Assembly: GCA_028873795.1 (NCBI GenBank)
Contig: JAPPNP010000070.1
Span: 1 to 64,000, forward strand
Length of the DNA: 64,000 nt
From: Chloroflexota bacterium
Lineage (GTDB): Bacteria > Chloroflexota > UBA11872
Reading direction: 5' to 3'
The first letter of the stretch is position 1, and every line of letters starts with the position of its first letter. This document shows positions 36,616 through 44,056 of this stretch, one piece after another. A program made the position numbers and the translations under genes. The notes under the pieces are model-generated. The model had not been told where the DNA came from. It made no database searches and saw nothing but the letters and a program-made list of their open reading frames with translations.

Positions 36616-37744
36616 ATGCCATCCGCCCTCGAAGCCGCCGACGTGCTCCAGTCCGCACGCTCGCTCTGCGACCGCGTGCGTGATTTTCGGGGGCATCTTT
36701 GACCTGGCGTCCGACGCCGAGCGCCTGGCCGAGCTAGAGGCGCAGATCGCCGAGCCCGAGTTCTGGGGAGACCAGGCTCGGGCCCGCGACACCATGCGCG
36801 AGATTACGCGCCTGAAGTCCCGAATCGAAACGTGGGACGGGCTGGACGCCGCAGCGTCCGAGGTCTTGGAGCTGGCGGAGTTGGCGGACGCCGATGACGG
36901 CGAGATGCTCGCCGAGGTCGCATCCGAAACATCGGCGCTGACGCAGCGCCTGGATGCGCTCGAGACGCAGCTGCTGCTCGGCGGGGAGTTCGACGCCCAC
37001 GACGCCTTTCTCACCATTCAGTCGGGGGCTGGGGGGACCGAGAGCCAAGACTGGGCCGAGATGTTGCTGCGCATGTACTCGCGGTGGTCGGAACGGCGCA
37101 AGTACCGCGCCGCCGTCATCGACGTATCGCCGGGTGAAGAGGCCGGCATCAAGAGCGCCACGCTGCAGATCGAGGGCGACTTTGCCTATGGCTATCTCAA
37201 GGCCGAGCGCGGCGTGCACCGGCTGGTGCGCCAATCGCCGTTCGACGCCGGCAACCGGCGCCACACCTCATTCGCCCGCGTGGACGTGATTCCGGTGTTG
37301 GAAGAGGCCGGCGACATTGAGATCGACCCGGCCGATCTCCGCGTCGAGACGTTCCGGGCCGGGGGCCACGGCGGGCAATACGTCAACAAGACCGACTCAG
37401 CCGTGCGCATCACGCATCAGCCGTCAGGCATCGTGGTGAGTTCCCAGAACCAACGGTCGCAGCACCAAAACCGCGAGGTTGCGCTGCAGGTGCTGCGCGC
37501 GCGTCTGCTGGAACGGGACCTGGCCGAGCGCGAGGCCGAGCAGGTGCGGCTGCGAGGCGATCTGAAGGCGGTCGACTTCGGCAGCCAGATCCGCTCGTAT
37601 GTGCTGCATCCCTACCGCATGGTCAAGGACGTTCGCACCGGTGTGGAGGTGGGCAACGCGCAGGCGGTACTGGACGGCGACCTCGACGTCTTCATCGACC
37701 GATACCTCCGGGAAACGGCGCCCTCGACCGTGGGGCAGCCGTAG
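36616..37744 (+). CDS. prfB: Peptide chain release factor 2 (programmed +1 frameshift)
   Basis: The gene starts at ATG 36616 and reads 28 codons to CTT, where TGA (36700-36702) blocks the zero frame. The ribosome shifts +1 to GAC at 36701, giving 375 residues in total. The shift site is the classic one: GGGGG, three bases, CTTTGAC. The protein has the RF2 signature SPF in [12 protein letters not shown] (codon reader for UGA) and GGQ in [14 protein letters not shown] (peptidyl hydrolysis). The frameshift autoregulates RF2 levels because low RF2 favours shifting. Annotating only the downstream frame would lose the N-terminus. Confidence 0.96.
36688..36702 (+). promoter_or_regulatory. prfB +1 frameshift site
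   Basis: CGGGGGCATCTTTGA: an internal Shine-Dalgarno-like GGGGG (36689-36693), a three-base spacer, the slippery CTT codon and the in-frame TGA. Spacing and sequence match the E. coli site (AGGGGGTATCTTTGA) almost base for base. Confidence 0.93.
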
Positions 37745-37746
37745 TG

Positions 37747-39114
37747 ATGGGACGCGCTGTCCGAGGCCCACTGGCGGCCATGCTGGTGGCGCTGGCGCTC
37801 ATGGGGGCGGGGGTTGCGTCGGCGGCGACCGACGTGGACGCGGCGGTGCTCACGGCGGACGTGGCGTTTGGCGACGGCATCACGTTTCGCCTGGAAATGC
37901 CGCACCCCGCGGCGGAGCCTGCCGGCGTCGAGGTGCGCTACGGGCTCCCGGACGGGATCGTGGTCCGCCGGTCTCCGGCGGCGGTTGATCTGGCCGGTGG
38001 CGTCCTGCGCGCCACCTACGCCTGGGAACCGCGAGTCCCGCTAGTCGTCGGTACCGAGATCGAATATCGGTTCGCGATTCGTTCGGGCGACGGACCGGAG
38101 ACTCGAACCGCCCCGGCGACGGTCAGCTATATCGACGCGTCATTGCCGTGGACGACCGCCAGCGAGGGGTTGGTCGAAATCTGGTACCACGCCGGCGGCG
38201 AGGCCATCGAAGCCGACGCACGCGCCGGCATTCGCGCGGCCCTGGACGTCTTGCGCCAGAGCTACGGGGCCGAGCTGGAGCGACCAACGCGGCTGATGCT
38301 CTACGCCGACATCGAGCGCATGCGCCGGGACCTGGGCGGCGGCGCAAGCCCGTGGGTCGGCGGCGCCGCGATCGCCGAGCTCAACGTGACGGTGCTGTAT
38401 GCGCCGGTGGAAAACCGCGATCCGCTCGACCTCCAGGCCACGGTGGCGCATGAAATCACGCACATCGTCCTGGAACACCGCACGGAGAACTCCTTCGGGG
38501 GCTTGCCGGCCTGGCTCCACGAGGGATTGGCCACCACGGTGGAGTCAACAATCGCCGAGCGATTTCCCTACGACGAGATCATGACCCGAGTGGTGGCGCG
38601 GGATGAGTTCGTTTCCCTGCGCGGAATCACCGGGAGCTTCCCGGCCTCCGGCCAGGCGGCCTTGAATGCCTACGCGCAGAGCAACTCGCTTCTGGGGTAC
38701 ATCATCGAGACCTGGGGCCCGGAAGGTGTGGCGCGACTGCTGGAGGCTTACGCGGGCGGCGTTTCGGACAACGAAGCCGTGCAAGAGGCGTTGGGTGTCT
38801 CACTCGACGAGCTCGATCGCGCGTGGCTGGGAACCTATGGGGTGGAGCATCCAACCTTCGCGTCACTCACGGCGCCCGACGTCGCCGCCGCCACGTCACC
38901 GCCGAACGACGACGCCGCGACGCGCCCACTGCCGGTGTCCGACCTTGTTGCCGCCGCGCTCGCCGTCCTCGCCATCGCGGCCGGCGCGGTTACGCTGTTC
39001 CGGGGCCGGCGCCCGCCCGTCGACCCCGATCTGCCGAAGGCCGATACGCGCTGGGATGGCGGCGCCGTGCCCCTGGGAGCCCCGCTGGGCGCGGCGCGCG
39101 GGCGACGGCCATGA
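37747..39114 (+). CDS. Secreted peptidase-MA-like gluzincin with C-terminal membrane anchor
   Basis: About 455 residues. A signal peptide (residues 1-25) is followed by a beta-rich domain (about 35-130), then a zinc peptidase domain with VAHEITHIVLEHRTE (HExxH about residue 236) and LPAWLHEGLATTVE (third ligand Glu), the pattern of the peptidase MA/gluzincin clan. Near the C-terminus is a hydrophobic segment LVAAALAVLAIAAGAVTLF and a short cytoplasmic tail, so the protease should sit outside the membrane. It is translationally coupled to prfB (GTG overlapping the TAG at 37744, ATG at 37747) and overlaps ftsE by ATGA. A cell-wall or envelope role is suggested by context only. Confidence 0.83.
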   Translation: MGRAVRGPLAAMLVALALMGAGVASAATDVDAAVLTADVAFGDGITFRLEMPHPAAEPAGVEVRYGLPDGIVVRRSPAAVDLAGGVLRATYAWEPRVPLVVGTEIEYRFAIRSGDGPETRTAPATVSYIDASLPWTTASEGLVEIWYHAGGEAIEADARAGIRAALDVLRQSYGAELERPTRLMLYADIERMRRDLGGGASPWVGGAAIAELNVTVLYAPVENRDPLDLQATVAHEITHIVLEHRTENSFGGLPAWLHEGLATTVESTIAERFPYDEIMTRVVARDEFVSLRGITGSFPASGQAALNAYAQSNSLLGYIIETWGPEGVARLLEAYAGGVSDNEAVQEALGVSLDELDRAWLGTYGVEHPTFASLTAPDVAAATSPPNDDAATRPLPVSDLVAAALAVLAIAAGAVTLFRGRRPPVDPDLPKADTRWDGGAVPLGAPLGAARGRRP

Positions 39115-39791
39115 TCGTTCTCGAGGACGTGCACAAGGTCTACCCAAACGGCACGCAGGCGCTGAACGGCGTGAGCCTGGAGATCCCGGAGCGAGACTTC
39201 GCATTCCTGGTAGGTCCCAGCGGCGCGGGCAAGACGACCATCATTCGGCTAATCAATCGCGACGAGACCGTGACCACCGGCAGCGTGTTTGTGGAAGCCA
39301 CCGACGTGACGCGGCTGAGGCGCCGCGACGTACCCAGCCTGCGCCGTCGCGTGGGCGTGATCTACCAGGACTACAAGCTATTGCCCTCACTGACGGTGCG
39401 GCAAAACGTCGAGTTCGTGCTCAAGGCCACCAACGAGTTCGATCACCTGTCCGACGGGCTGGTGGAGGAGACGCTCGCGACCGTGGGACTCACGCGGCGG
39501 ACCAATCACTACCCCCACCAACTGTCGGGCGGCGAGCAGCAGCGAACGGCCATTGCCCGCGCGCTGGTGCGGCGGTGCCCGATACTGGTGGCCGACGAGC
39601 CGACGGGAAACCTCGATCAGGAATCCGGCTGGGAGACCATCCAGCTGCTCGTCCAACTCAACGCGCGGGGCACCACGGTTGTCATCGCCACCCACAACCG
39701 CACGCTGGTCGACACGATGCGGCGGCGCGTGATCGAAATCGAGCGCGGGCGGGTGGTTCGGGACGAACCCGAGGGTGGCTACTATGGCTAG
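39111..39791 (+). CDS. ftsE: Cell division ATP-binding protein FtsE
   Basis: A 226-residue ABC ATPase, start ATG 39111 overlapping the previous stop. Walker A is GPSGAGKTT (35-43), Q-loop VIYQDYKLL, signature [17 protein letters not shown], Walker [14 protein letters not shown]-loop VIATHN. FtsE pairs with FtsX to drive activation of peptidoglycan hydrolases at the septum. It overlaps ftsX. Confidence 0.96.
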   Translation: MIVLEDVHKVYPNGTQALNGVSLEIPERDFAFLVGPSGAGKTTIIRLINRDETVTTGSVFVEATDVTRLRRRDVPSLRRRVGVIYQDYKLLPSLTVRQNVEFVLKATNEFDHLSDGLVEETLATVGLTRRTNHYPHQLSGGEQQRTAIARALVRRCPILVADEPTGNLDQESGWETIQLLVQLNARGTTVVIATHNRTLVDTMRRRVIEIERGRVVRDEPEGGYYG

Positions 39792-40674
39792 GCTGCACGT
39801 CGCCCGCTACCTGCTCGGCTCGGCGTTCACGGGGCTCTGGCGCAACCGCACCATGACCGGCGGCGCCATCGTGACCACGGCCATCATGCTCATCACGCTG
39901 GCCGGGTTTCTGGCCATCAACGACACCCTGAATCAGATGGTGACGGCGCTGGGACGCAAGAGCAACCTGATCGCCTATGTGCGCGACGAGGCGCGTCCCA
40001 CCCAGGTGACGGCGATCATTGACGATCTGCGGACGCGGCCCGGCGTCGGCGAAGTCCAGTTCGTGTCCAAGGAGGACGCGCTGGCGATCTTCGAGTCGCG
40101 GTTCGTGGATCAGCGCGACATCCTCGACGTGTTGCAGAGCAACCCGCTGCCGGCCAGCGTGGAGCTGCGGCTGAACAATCCGGCCGTGGTCCCCGAGCTG
40201 GCGCAGGAGCTGCAAGCGATGACCGCGGTCTTCGACGACGTGGTGGTGCCACTGGACGTGGTCGAAGAGGTAATTGGAATCTCCAACCTGGCCCGCGTGG
40301 CCGGCTCGGTCATCATCATCGCCCTGACCGGCGTCACGCTGTTCGTGATCGTCAATACGATTCGGATTGCCGTATTCGCGCGCCGCCAAGAGATTGAAAT
40401 CATGAAGCTGGTGGGCGCCACGGACTGGTTTGTGCGCGGCCCGTTCGTGGCGGAGGGCGCGATCATCGGCGGCATCGGGGCGGGCATCGCGGCCATCGCG
40501 CTGGTGGTGCTTTACGCCCAAGCCGCGCCGGTGGTTACGCGCATCGTGTCTTTCCTGCCCGTGTCGACGGACACCGATTTCGTACGCAACTTGGCGGTCT
40601 TCACGCTGCTTGTGGGGCTGATCGTCGGCAGCCTGGGCAGCTACTTCTCGGTTCGCCGCTACCTCTCGGTATAG
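39784..40674 (+). CDS. ftsX: Cell division protein FtsX
   Basis: 296 residues from the ATG at 39784 (a GTG at 39775 is the alternative). One N-terminal helix, a large extracytoplasmic loop (about 45-165, ECD in which other FtsX proteins contact hydrolase activators), then three C-terminal helices with the FtsX core: IVNTIRIAVFARRQEIEIMKLVGATDWFVRGPF. It overlaps ftsE by eight bases and is followed ten bases later by a second ftsE-like gene. Confidence 0.95.
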   Translation: MARLHVARYLLGSAFTGLWRNRTMTGGAIVTTAIMLITLAGFLAINDTLNQMVTALGRKSNLIAYVRDEARPTQVTAIIDDLRTRPGVGEVQFVSKEDALAIFESRFVDQRDILDVLQSNPLPASVELRLNNPAVVPELAQELQAMTAVFDDVVVPLDVVEEVIGISNLARVAGSVIIIALTGVTLFVIVNTIRIAVFARRQEIEIMKLVGATDWFVRGPFVAEGAIIGGIGAGIAAIALVVLYAQAAPVVTRIVSFLPVSTDTDFVRNLAVFTLLVGLIVGSLGSYFSVRRYLSV

Positions 40675-40684
40675 GGCGCGCCGC

Positions 40685-41386
40685 GTGATCGTGCTGCAAT
40701 CGGTCACCAAGAGCTACGGGGACGTGCGGGCGGTTGACGGCGTCACGCTGGCGATCTCGCGCGGCGAGTTCGCGTTCCTCATGGGCACCAATGGGGCGGG
40801 CAAGACCACGCTGCTGCGCCTGATATCCCGCGAGGAACAGCCGGATGCCGGCGTCGTGCTCGTCGGGGGCGGCAATACCGCCGAACTCTCCGGGCCGAGT
40901 CTGACCCGGTTGCGGCGACGCATGGGCGTGGTTTACCAGGACACCCGCCTCATGCCGAACGCCACGGTGGCCGAAAACGTCGCGCTGCCGCTCCGCGTGC
41001 GGGGCATGGGGGGATCGTCCGTCGCGTCGGGCGTGACGGCGGTGCTCGAGCGGGTCGGCTTGGCCGACAAGAAGGCGCGCTTTCCTCGCGAGCTGTCTGG
41101 GGGTGAGCAGCGCAAGGTGGCCATTGCCCGCGCGGTCATCGCCAGCCCCGAGATCCTGCTCTGCGACGAACCGACGGAGAGCCTGAGCGCCGAGCGGGCG
41201 GCGGAGATCGTGGACCTGCTGCTGGATATCAATGCCGACGGCGTGACCACCGTCGTCGCCACGCATGACACGGGCACGGTCAACCGCCTGCGGCGGCGAG
41301 TGATCCATATGGACAGCGGCTGCGTGCAATCGGACACGCTGGTTGGCTCGGCCGCTCCGTCGCTTCCCACGAACGGACCGAGCTAG
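40685..41386 (+). CDS. Second FtsE-like ABC ATPase
   Basis: A 233-residue ABC ATPase with start GTG 40685, clearly a paralogue of ftsE by position and overall pattern. Walker A GTNGAGKTT (34-42), Q-loop VVYQDTRLM, signature RELSGGEQRKVAIARAV, Walker B ILLCDEPTE, H-loop VVATHD. The D-loop differs: ESLS where FtsE has GNLD. All catalytic residues for ATP binding and hydrolysis remain. It has no permease partner of its own here, so it may heterodimerise with FtsE on FtsX, or act with an unlinked permease. A LolD/MacB-type identity is the main alternative. Confidence 0.85.
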   Translation: MIVLQSVTKSYGDVRAVDGVTLAISRGEFAFLMGTNGAGKTTLLRLISREEQPDAGVVLVGGGNTAELSGPSLTRLRRRMGVVYQDTRLMPNATVAENVALPLRVRGMGGSSVASGVTAVLERVGLADKKARFPRELSGGEQRKVAIARAVIASPEILLCDEPTESLSAERAAEIVDLLLDINADGVTTVVATHDTGTVNRLRRRVIHMDSGCVQSDTLVGSAAPSLPTNGPS

Positions 41387-41431
41387 CCCCGGCACTGGCA
41401 TACTGGGCTCCCCCCGGGAGCGCCACCGTGG

Positions 41432-41456
41432 GCTGCGCCACCGAAAGTGGCGCAGC
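41432..41456 (+). terminator. Hairpin after the ftsE-ftsX-ftsE run
   Basis: A perfect 10-bp stem (GCTGCGCCAC, loop CGAAA, GTGGCGCAGC) 46 bases after the second ftsE stop. There is no T-run. It may be a weak terminator or processing site between this group and ctpA. Confidence 0.5.
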
Positions 41457-41499
41457 GCTGCGCTAGGGTCTTAGGGCGACCTCGCCAAGGGCTCCTCGC

Positions 41500-42822
41500 A
41501 TGAATCGCAACCTTCGGACGGCCATGCTGATGGCGGCCGCCGTGGTTGCCCTATGCGCGGTGTTCGGCGCGGGCTTCGTTGCCGGGACAATCACGGGTGA
41601 CCCGGGCATTCAACCGCAGGCCCAGTTCGCCGGCCCGGTTCCCGCCGAATTGCCGGCCGATGTGGACGCGGACCAACAACCCCGTCCGCTGGCCTTCCCG
41701 ACCGCCGGCGCCCGGCCCGACACGCCCCCCGACTTTGACGACGTCGACCTCACCCTGTTCTGGGAGGCCTGGAGCGTCATTCAGGACCACTTCTACGGCG
41801 GTCCGCTCGACCCGGAGGTCTTGCGGGAAGGCGCGATTCGCGGTCTGGCCGAGGCGACCGAGGACCAACACACCGTCTACCAGAACTCCGAGGAAGCCGA
41901 GCGCTCGCGTGAGCGAATACGCGGCAGCTTCGTTGGCGTGGGCATCCGCATCGAGCTGCGCGACGAAACGCCGTTCGTGCTGACGCCTCTGCCCGACTCA
42001 CCGGCCGAACGTGCCGGGATTCGCGCCAACGAGTTCGTCGTCGCCGTCGACGGCGTGTCAACCCGCGGCATGGCGCTGGACGAGTTCGGCAGGCGCGTGC
42101 GCGGCGAGGAAGGGACGTCGGTGGTCCTCACCATGCAGCCCGAGGGCAGCGAGGACACGCGCGACGTCAGCGTCGTGCGGGCGCGGGTTATTGTGCCGTC
42201 GGTCACCAAGGATCAATTCGACGAGATCGGCTACGTGCGCATTGCCAATTTCGGAAGCCGCACGTCGAGCGAGCTGCGGCAGGCCCTGGACGACCTCGAG
42301 GCCGAGGACATCTCCGCCCTGGTGCTCGACCTGCGCAACAATCCGGGCGGGTTGCTCAATGCCAGCGTCCGAGTGGCGGCCCAGTTCCTGGCCCAGGGAC
42401 AGACCATCCTGATTCAAGAACACCGCCATGAGGGCCGCACCCGCTGGCGGGTGCAGGACGAGGGGGGCGACACCACGACGCCGATGCTGGTGTTGGTGAA
42501 CGGCGGATCGGCCAGCGCCTCCGAAATCGTGGCCGGCGCGCTCCAAGCGCACGGCCGGGCGCAGTTGATGGGCGAGGAGACCTTCGGGAAGGGCTCGATG
42601 CAGGAACTGCATCAGCTGTCCGATGAGTCCATCATGCGAGTGACGAGCGGCATTTGGATCACGCCGAACGACGTCAACCTCAACGACTCGGGGCTTACGC
42701 CGGACGTGGCGCACGAGTCCACGGACGGGCCCTACGGCGGTGAGGATGACGAGCTCCTGCAGGAGGCGCTGAGCCGGCTCCGCGCGGACCGCATTCCGGA
42801 CGTGGACCCGAAGCTGCCGTAA
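41500..42822 (+). CDS. ctpA: Carboxyl-terminal processing protease (S41 family)
   Basis: A 440-residue exported serine protease: N-terminal anchor/signal (residues 8-30), a helical segment with DEDQHTVY-type tethering (about 118-130), a PDZ domain (about 142-225), and the S41 catalytic core. Nucleophile S339 in NGGSASASE and general base K364 in TFGKGSMQ are 25 residues apart, as in E. coli Prc. In several bacteria ctpA/B follows ftsEX, and CtpB/CtpA cleave septal or envelope proteins. It is convergent with the PASTA gene. Confidence 0.94.
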   Translation: MNRNLRTAMLMAAAVVALCAVFGAGFVAGTITGDPGIQPQAQFAGPVPAELPADVDADQQPRPLAFPTAGARPDTPPDFDDVDLTLFWEAWSVIQDHFYGGPLDPEVLREGAIRGLAEATEDQHTVYQNSEEAERSRERIRGSFVGVGIRIELRDETPFVLTPLPDSPAERAGIRANEFVVAVDGVSTRGMALDEFGRRVRGEEGTSVVLTMQPEGSEDTRDVSVVRARVIVPSVTKDQFDEIGYVRIANFGSRTSSELRQALDDLEAEDISALVLDLRNNPGGLLNASVRVAAQFLAQGQTILIQEHRHEGRTRWRVQDEGGDTTTPMLVLVNGGSASASEIVAGALQAHGRAQLMGEETFGKGSMQELHQLSDESIMRVTSGIWITPNDVNLNDSGLTPDVAHESTDGPYGGEDDELLQEALSRLRADRIPDVDPKLP

Positions 42823-42884
42823 GCCCGGCAGGCCGCTGACGTCGGAACGGGCCGGACGCTCCCGCCCCGACTCGAAGCCGCCGG

Positions 42885-44039
42885 CTATCCGCTTGGAGGC
42901 TCCGCCTGCACGCCGCCGGGTATCGCCACCGTGAGCCGCACGCTGAATCCGCGCGGTACTTGCGCGCCGGCGCCCGGCTCTTGCTCCATGACGCGCTCGT
43001 CGGCCACGCCGCCTGTCGGCAGCCGGGTGAGCTCGCCGATGAAGAGCCCGCGATCGAGAAGCTCGCGCTCGGCCGCCGCCGTCGATAGTCCGCGCAATTC
43101 GGGCACCTCGATCTCGCCCACCCGCACGACGGTCAGCGCAACCTCGCCGCCGCGCGCCAGGGACGCGCCGGGTTCCGGGTCCTGCGACTCGACGACCCCA
43201 TTCGGCACGCTGCCGGTTTCCTTGTAGGCCACCTCGCCCACCACCAGGCCGGCCAGCTCGACGGCGCGGCGCGCGTCGTCTTCGGAGCGGCCGGACAGCG
43301 GCGGCACGGTTACCGTTTCAACGCCGCGGCTCAGGTGCAGCACCACCGCCGAGCGGCGATTGATGACGCTGCCGGCGATTGGATCCTGCCGCAGCACATG
43401 GTCGGCCGGCACGTCCTGGCTGAACGCCGCGACCTCCAGCACCTGGAAGCCGCCGGCCTCGAGCCGCGCGCGGGCCGCCGCGGCGCTGAGACCCACCACG
43501 CTCGGAACGGCAGCCTGCGGCCGTCCCAGACTGAGCGTGGCGCGAATCGGCTCGCTGGTGTCATGTCGGCTGCCCGCCTCCGGAGTCTGCCGGCTGATCA
43601 GGCCCTCGGCAACGGTTTCGTTGAAGTCTTCGTCAAAGACGATGCGAAACTCCGCGTCGGTTGCGGCGGCTTCCGCGACGGCGCGCGTCAATCCCGTCAA
43701 TTCCGGAACGGTTGCGAGACTCGCACGGCTGTCGTCGGCCCGCGGCACGAGGAGTTCTCCGGTGTTCGCCGCTTCCGGCTCCGGGGCCAGGAGGAATTGC
43801 GCCTCGCCGAAGAAGTCGTCCACGCCTTCGACGGGGTTGCCAATGGCCGCCAAAATGAGCGAAAAGGCCACGGCTCCCGCGGCGATCACGCTGAGCAATA
43901 GCCAAACGCGCGGTGATGCCGTGCGGCTCTCGGGCGCCGGCCGCCGGACGACCGGCACGCGTGGGCGCTGCCCGGTGGGGCGACGCGGCGTCCGCGCCAG
44001 CACCGCGGCCCATCTGCGCCTCCGGCGATGCCCGGTCAT
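42885..44039 (-). CDS. Membrane-anchored PASTA-repeat protein without kinase
   Basis: A 384-residue protein: basic cytoplasmic N-terminus (1-44), one membrane helix (VWLLLSVIAAGAVAFSLIL), then four PASTA domains outside the cell starting near 107 (ATVPELTGL), 176 (AAVPSVVGL), 245 (VTVPPLSGR) and 313 (IEVPELRGL). PASTA modules bind peptidoglycan muropeptides or beta-lactams in kinases and PBPs. No kinase or transpeptidase domain is present, and the N-terminus is too short for one. It lies 17 bases after smc in the same direction. It might localise division or chromosome functions to new wall. Confidence 0.9.
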   Translation of the reverse strand: MTGHRRRRRWAAVLARTPRRPTGQRPRVPVVRRPAPESRTASPRVWLLLSVIAAGAVAFSLILAAIGNPVEGVDDFFGEAQFLLAPEPEAANTGELLVPRADDSRASLATVPELTGLTRAVAEAAATDAEFRIVFDEDFNETVAEGLISRQTPEAGSRHDTSEPIRATLSLGRPQAAVPSVVGLSAAAARARLEAGGFQVLEVAAFSQDVPADHVLRQDPIAGSVINRRSAVVLHLSRGVETVTVPPLSGRSEDDARRAVELAGLVVGEVAYKETGSVPNGVVESQDPEPGASLARGGEVALTVVRVGEIEVPELRGLSTAAAERELLDRGLFIGELTRLPTGGVADERVMEQEPGAGAQVPRGFSVRLTVAIPGGVQAEPPSG

Positions 44040-44056
44040 GCTCGTTTCCGTGTCGG

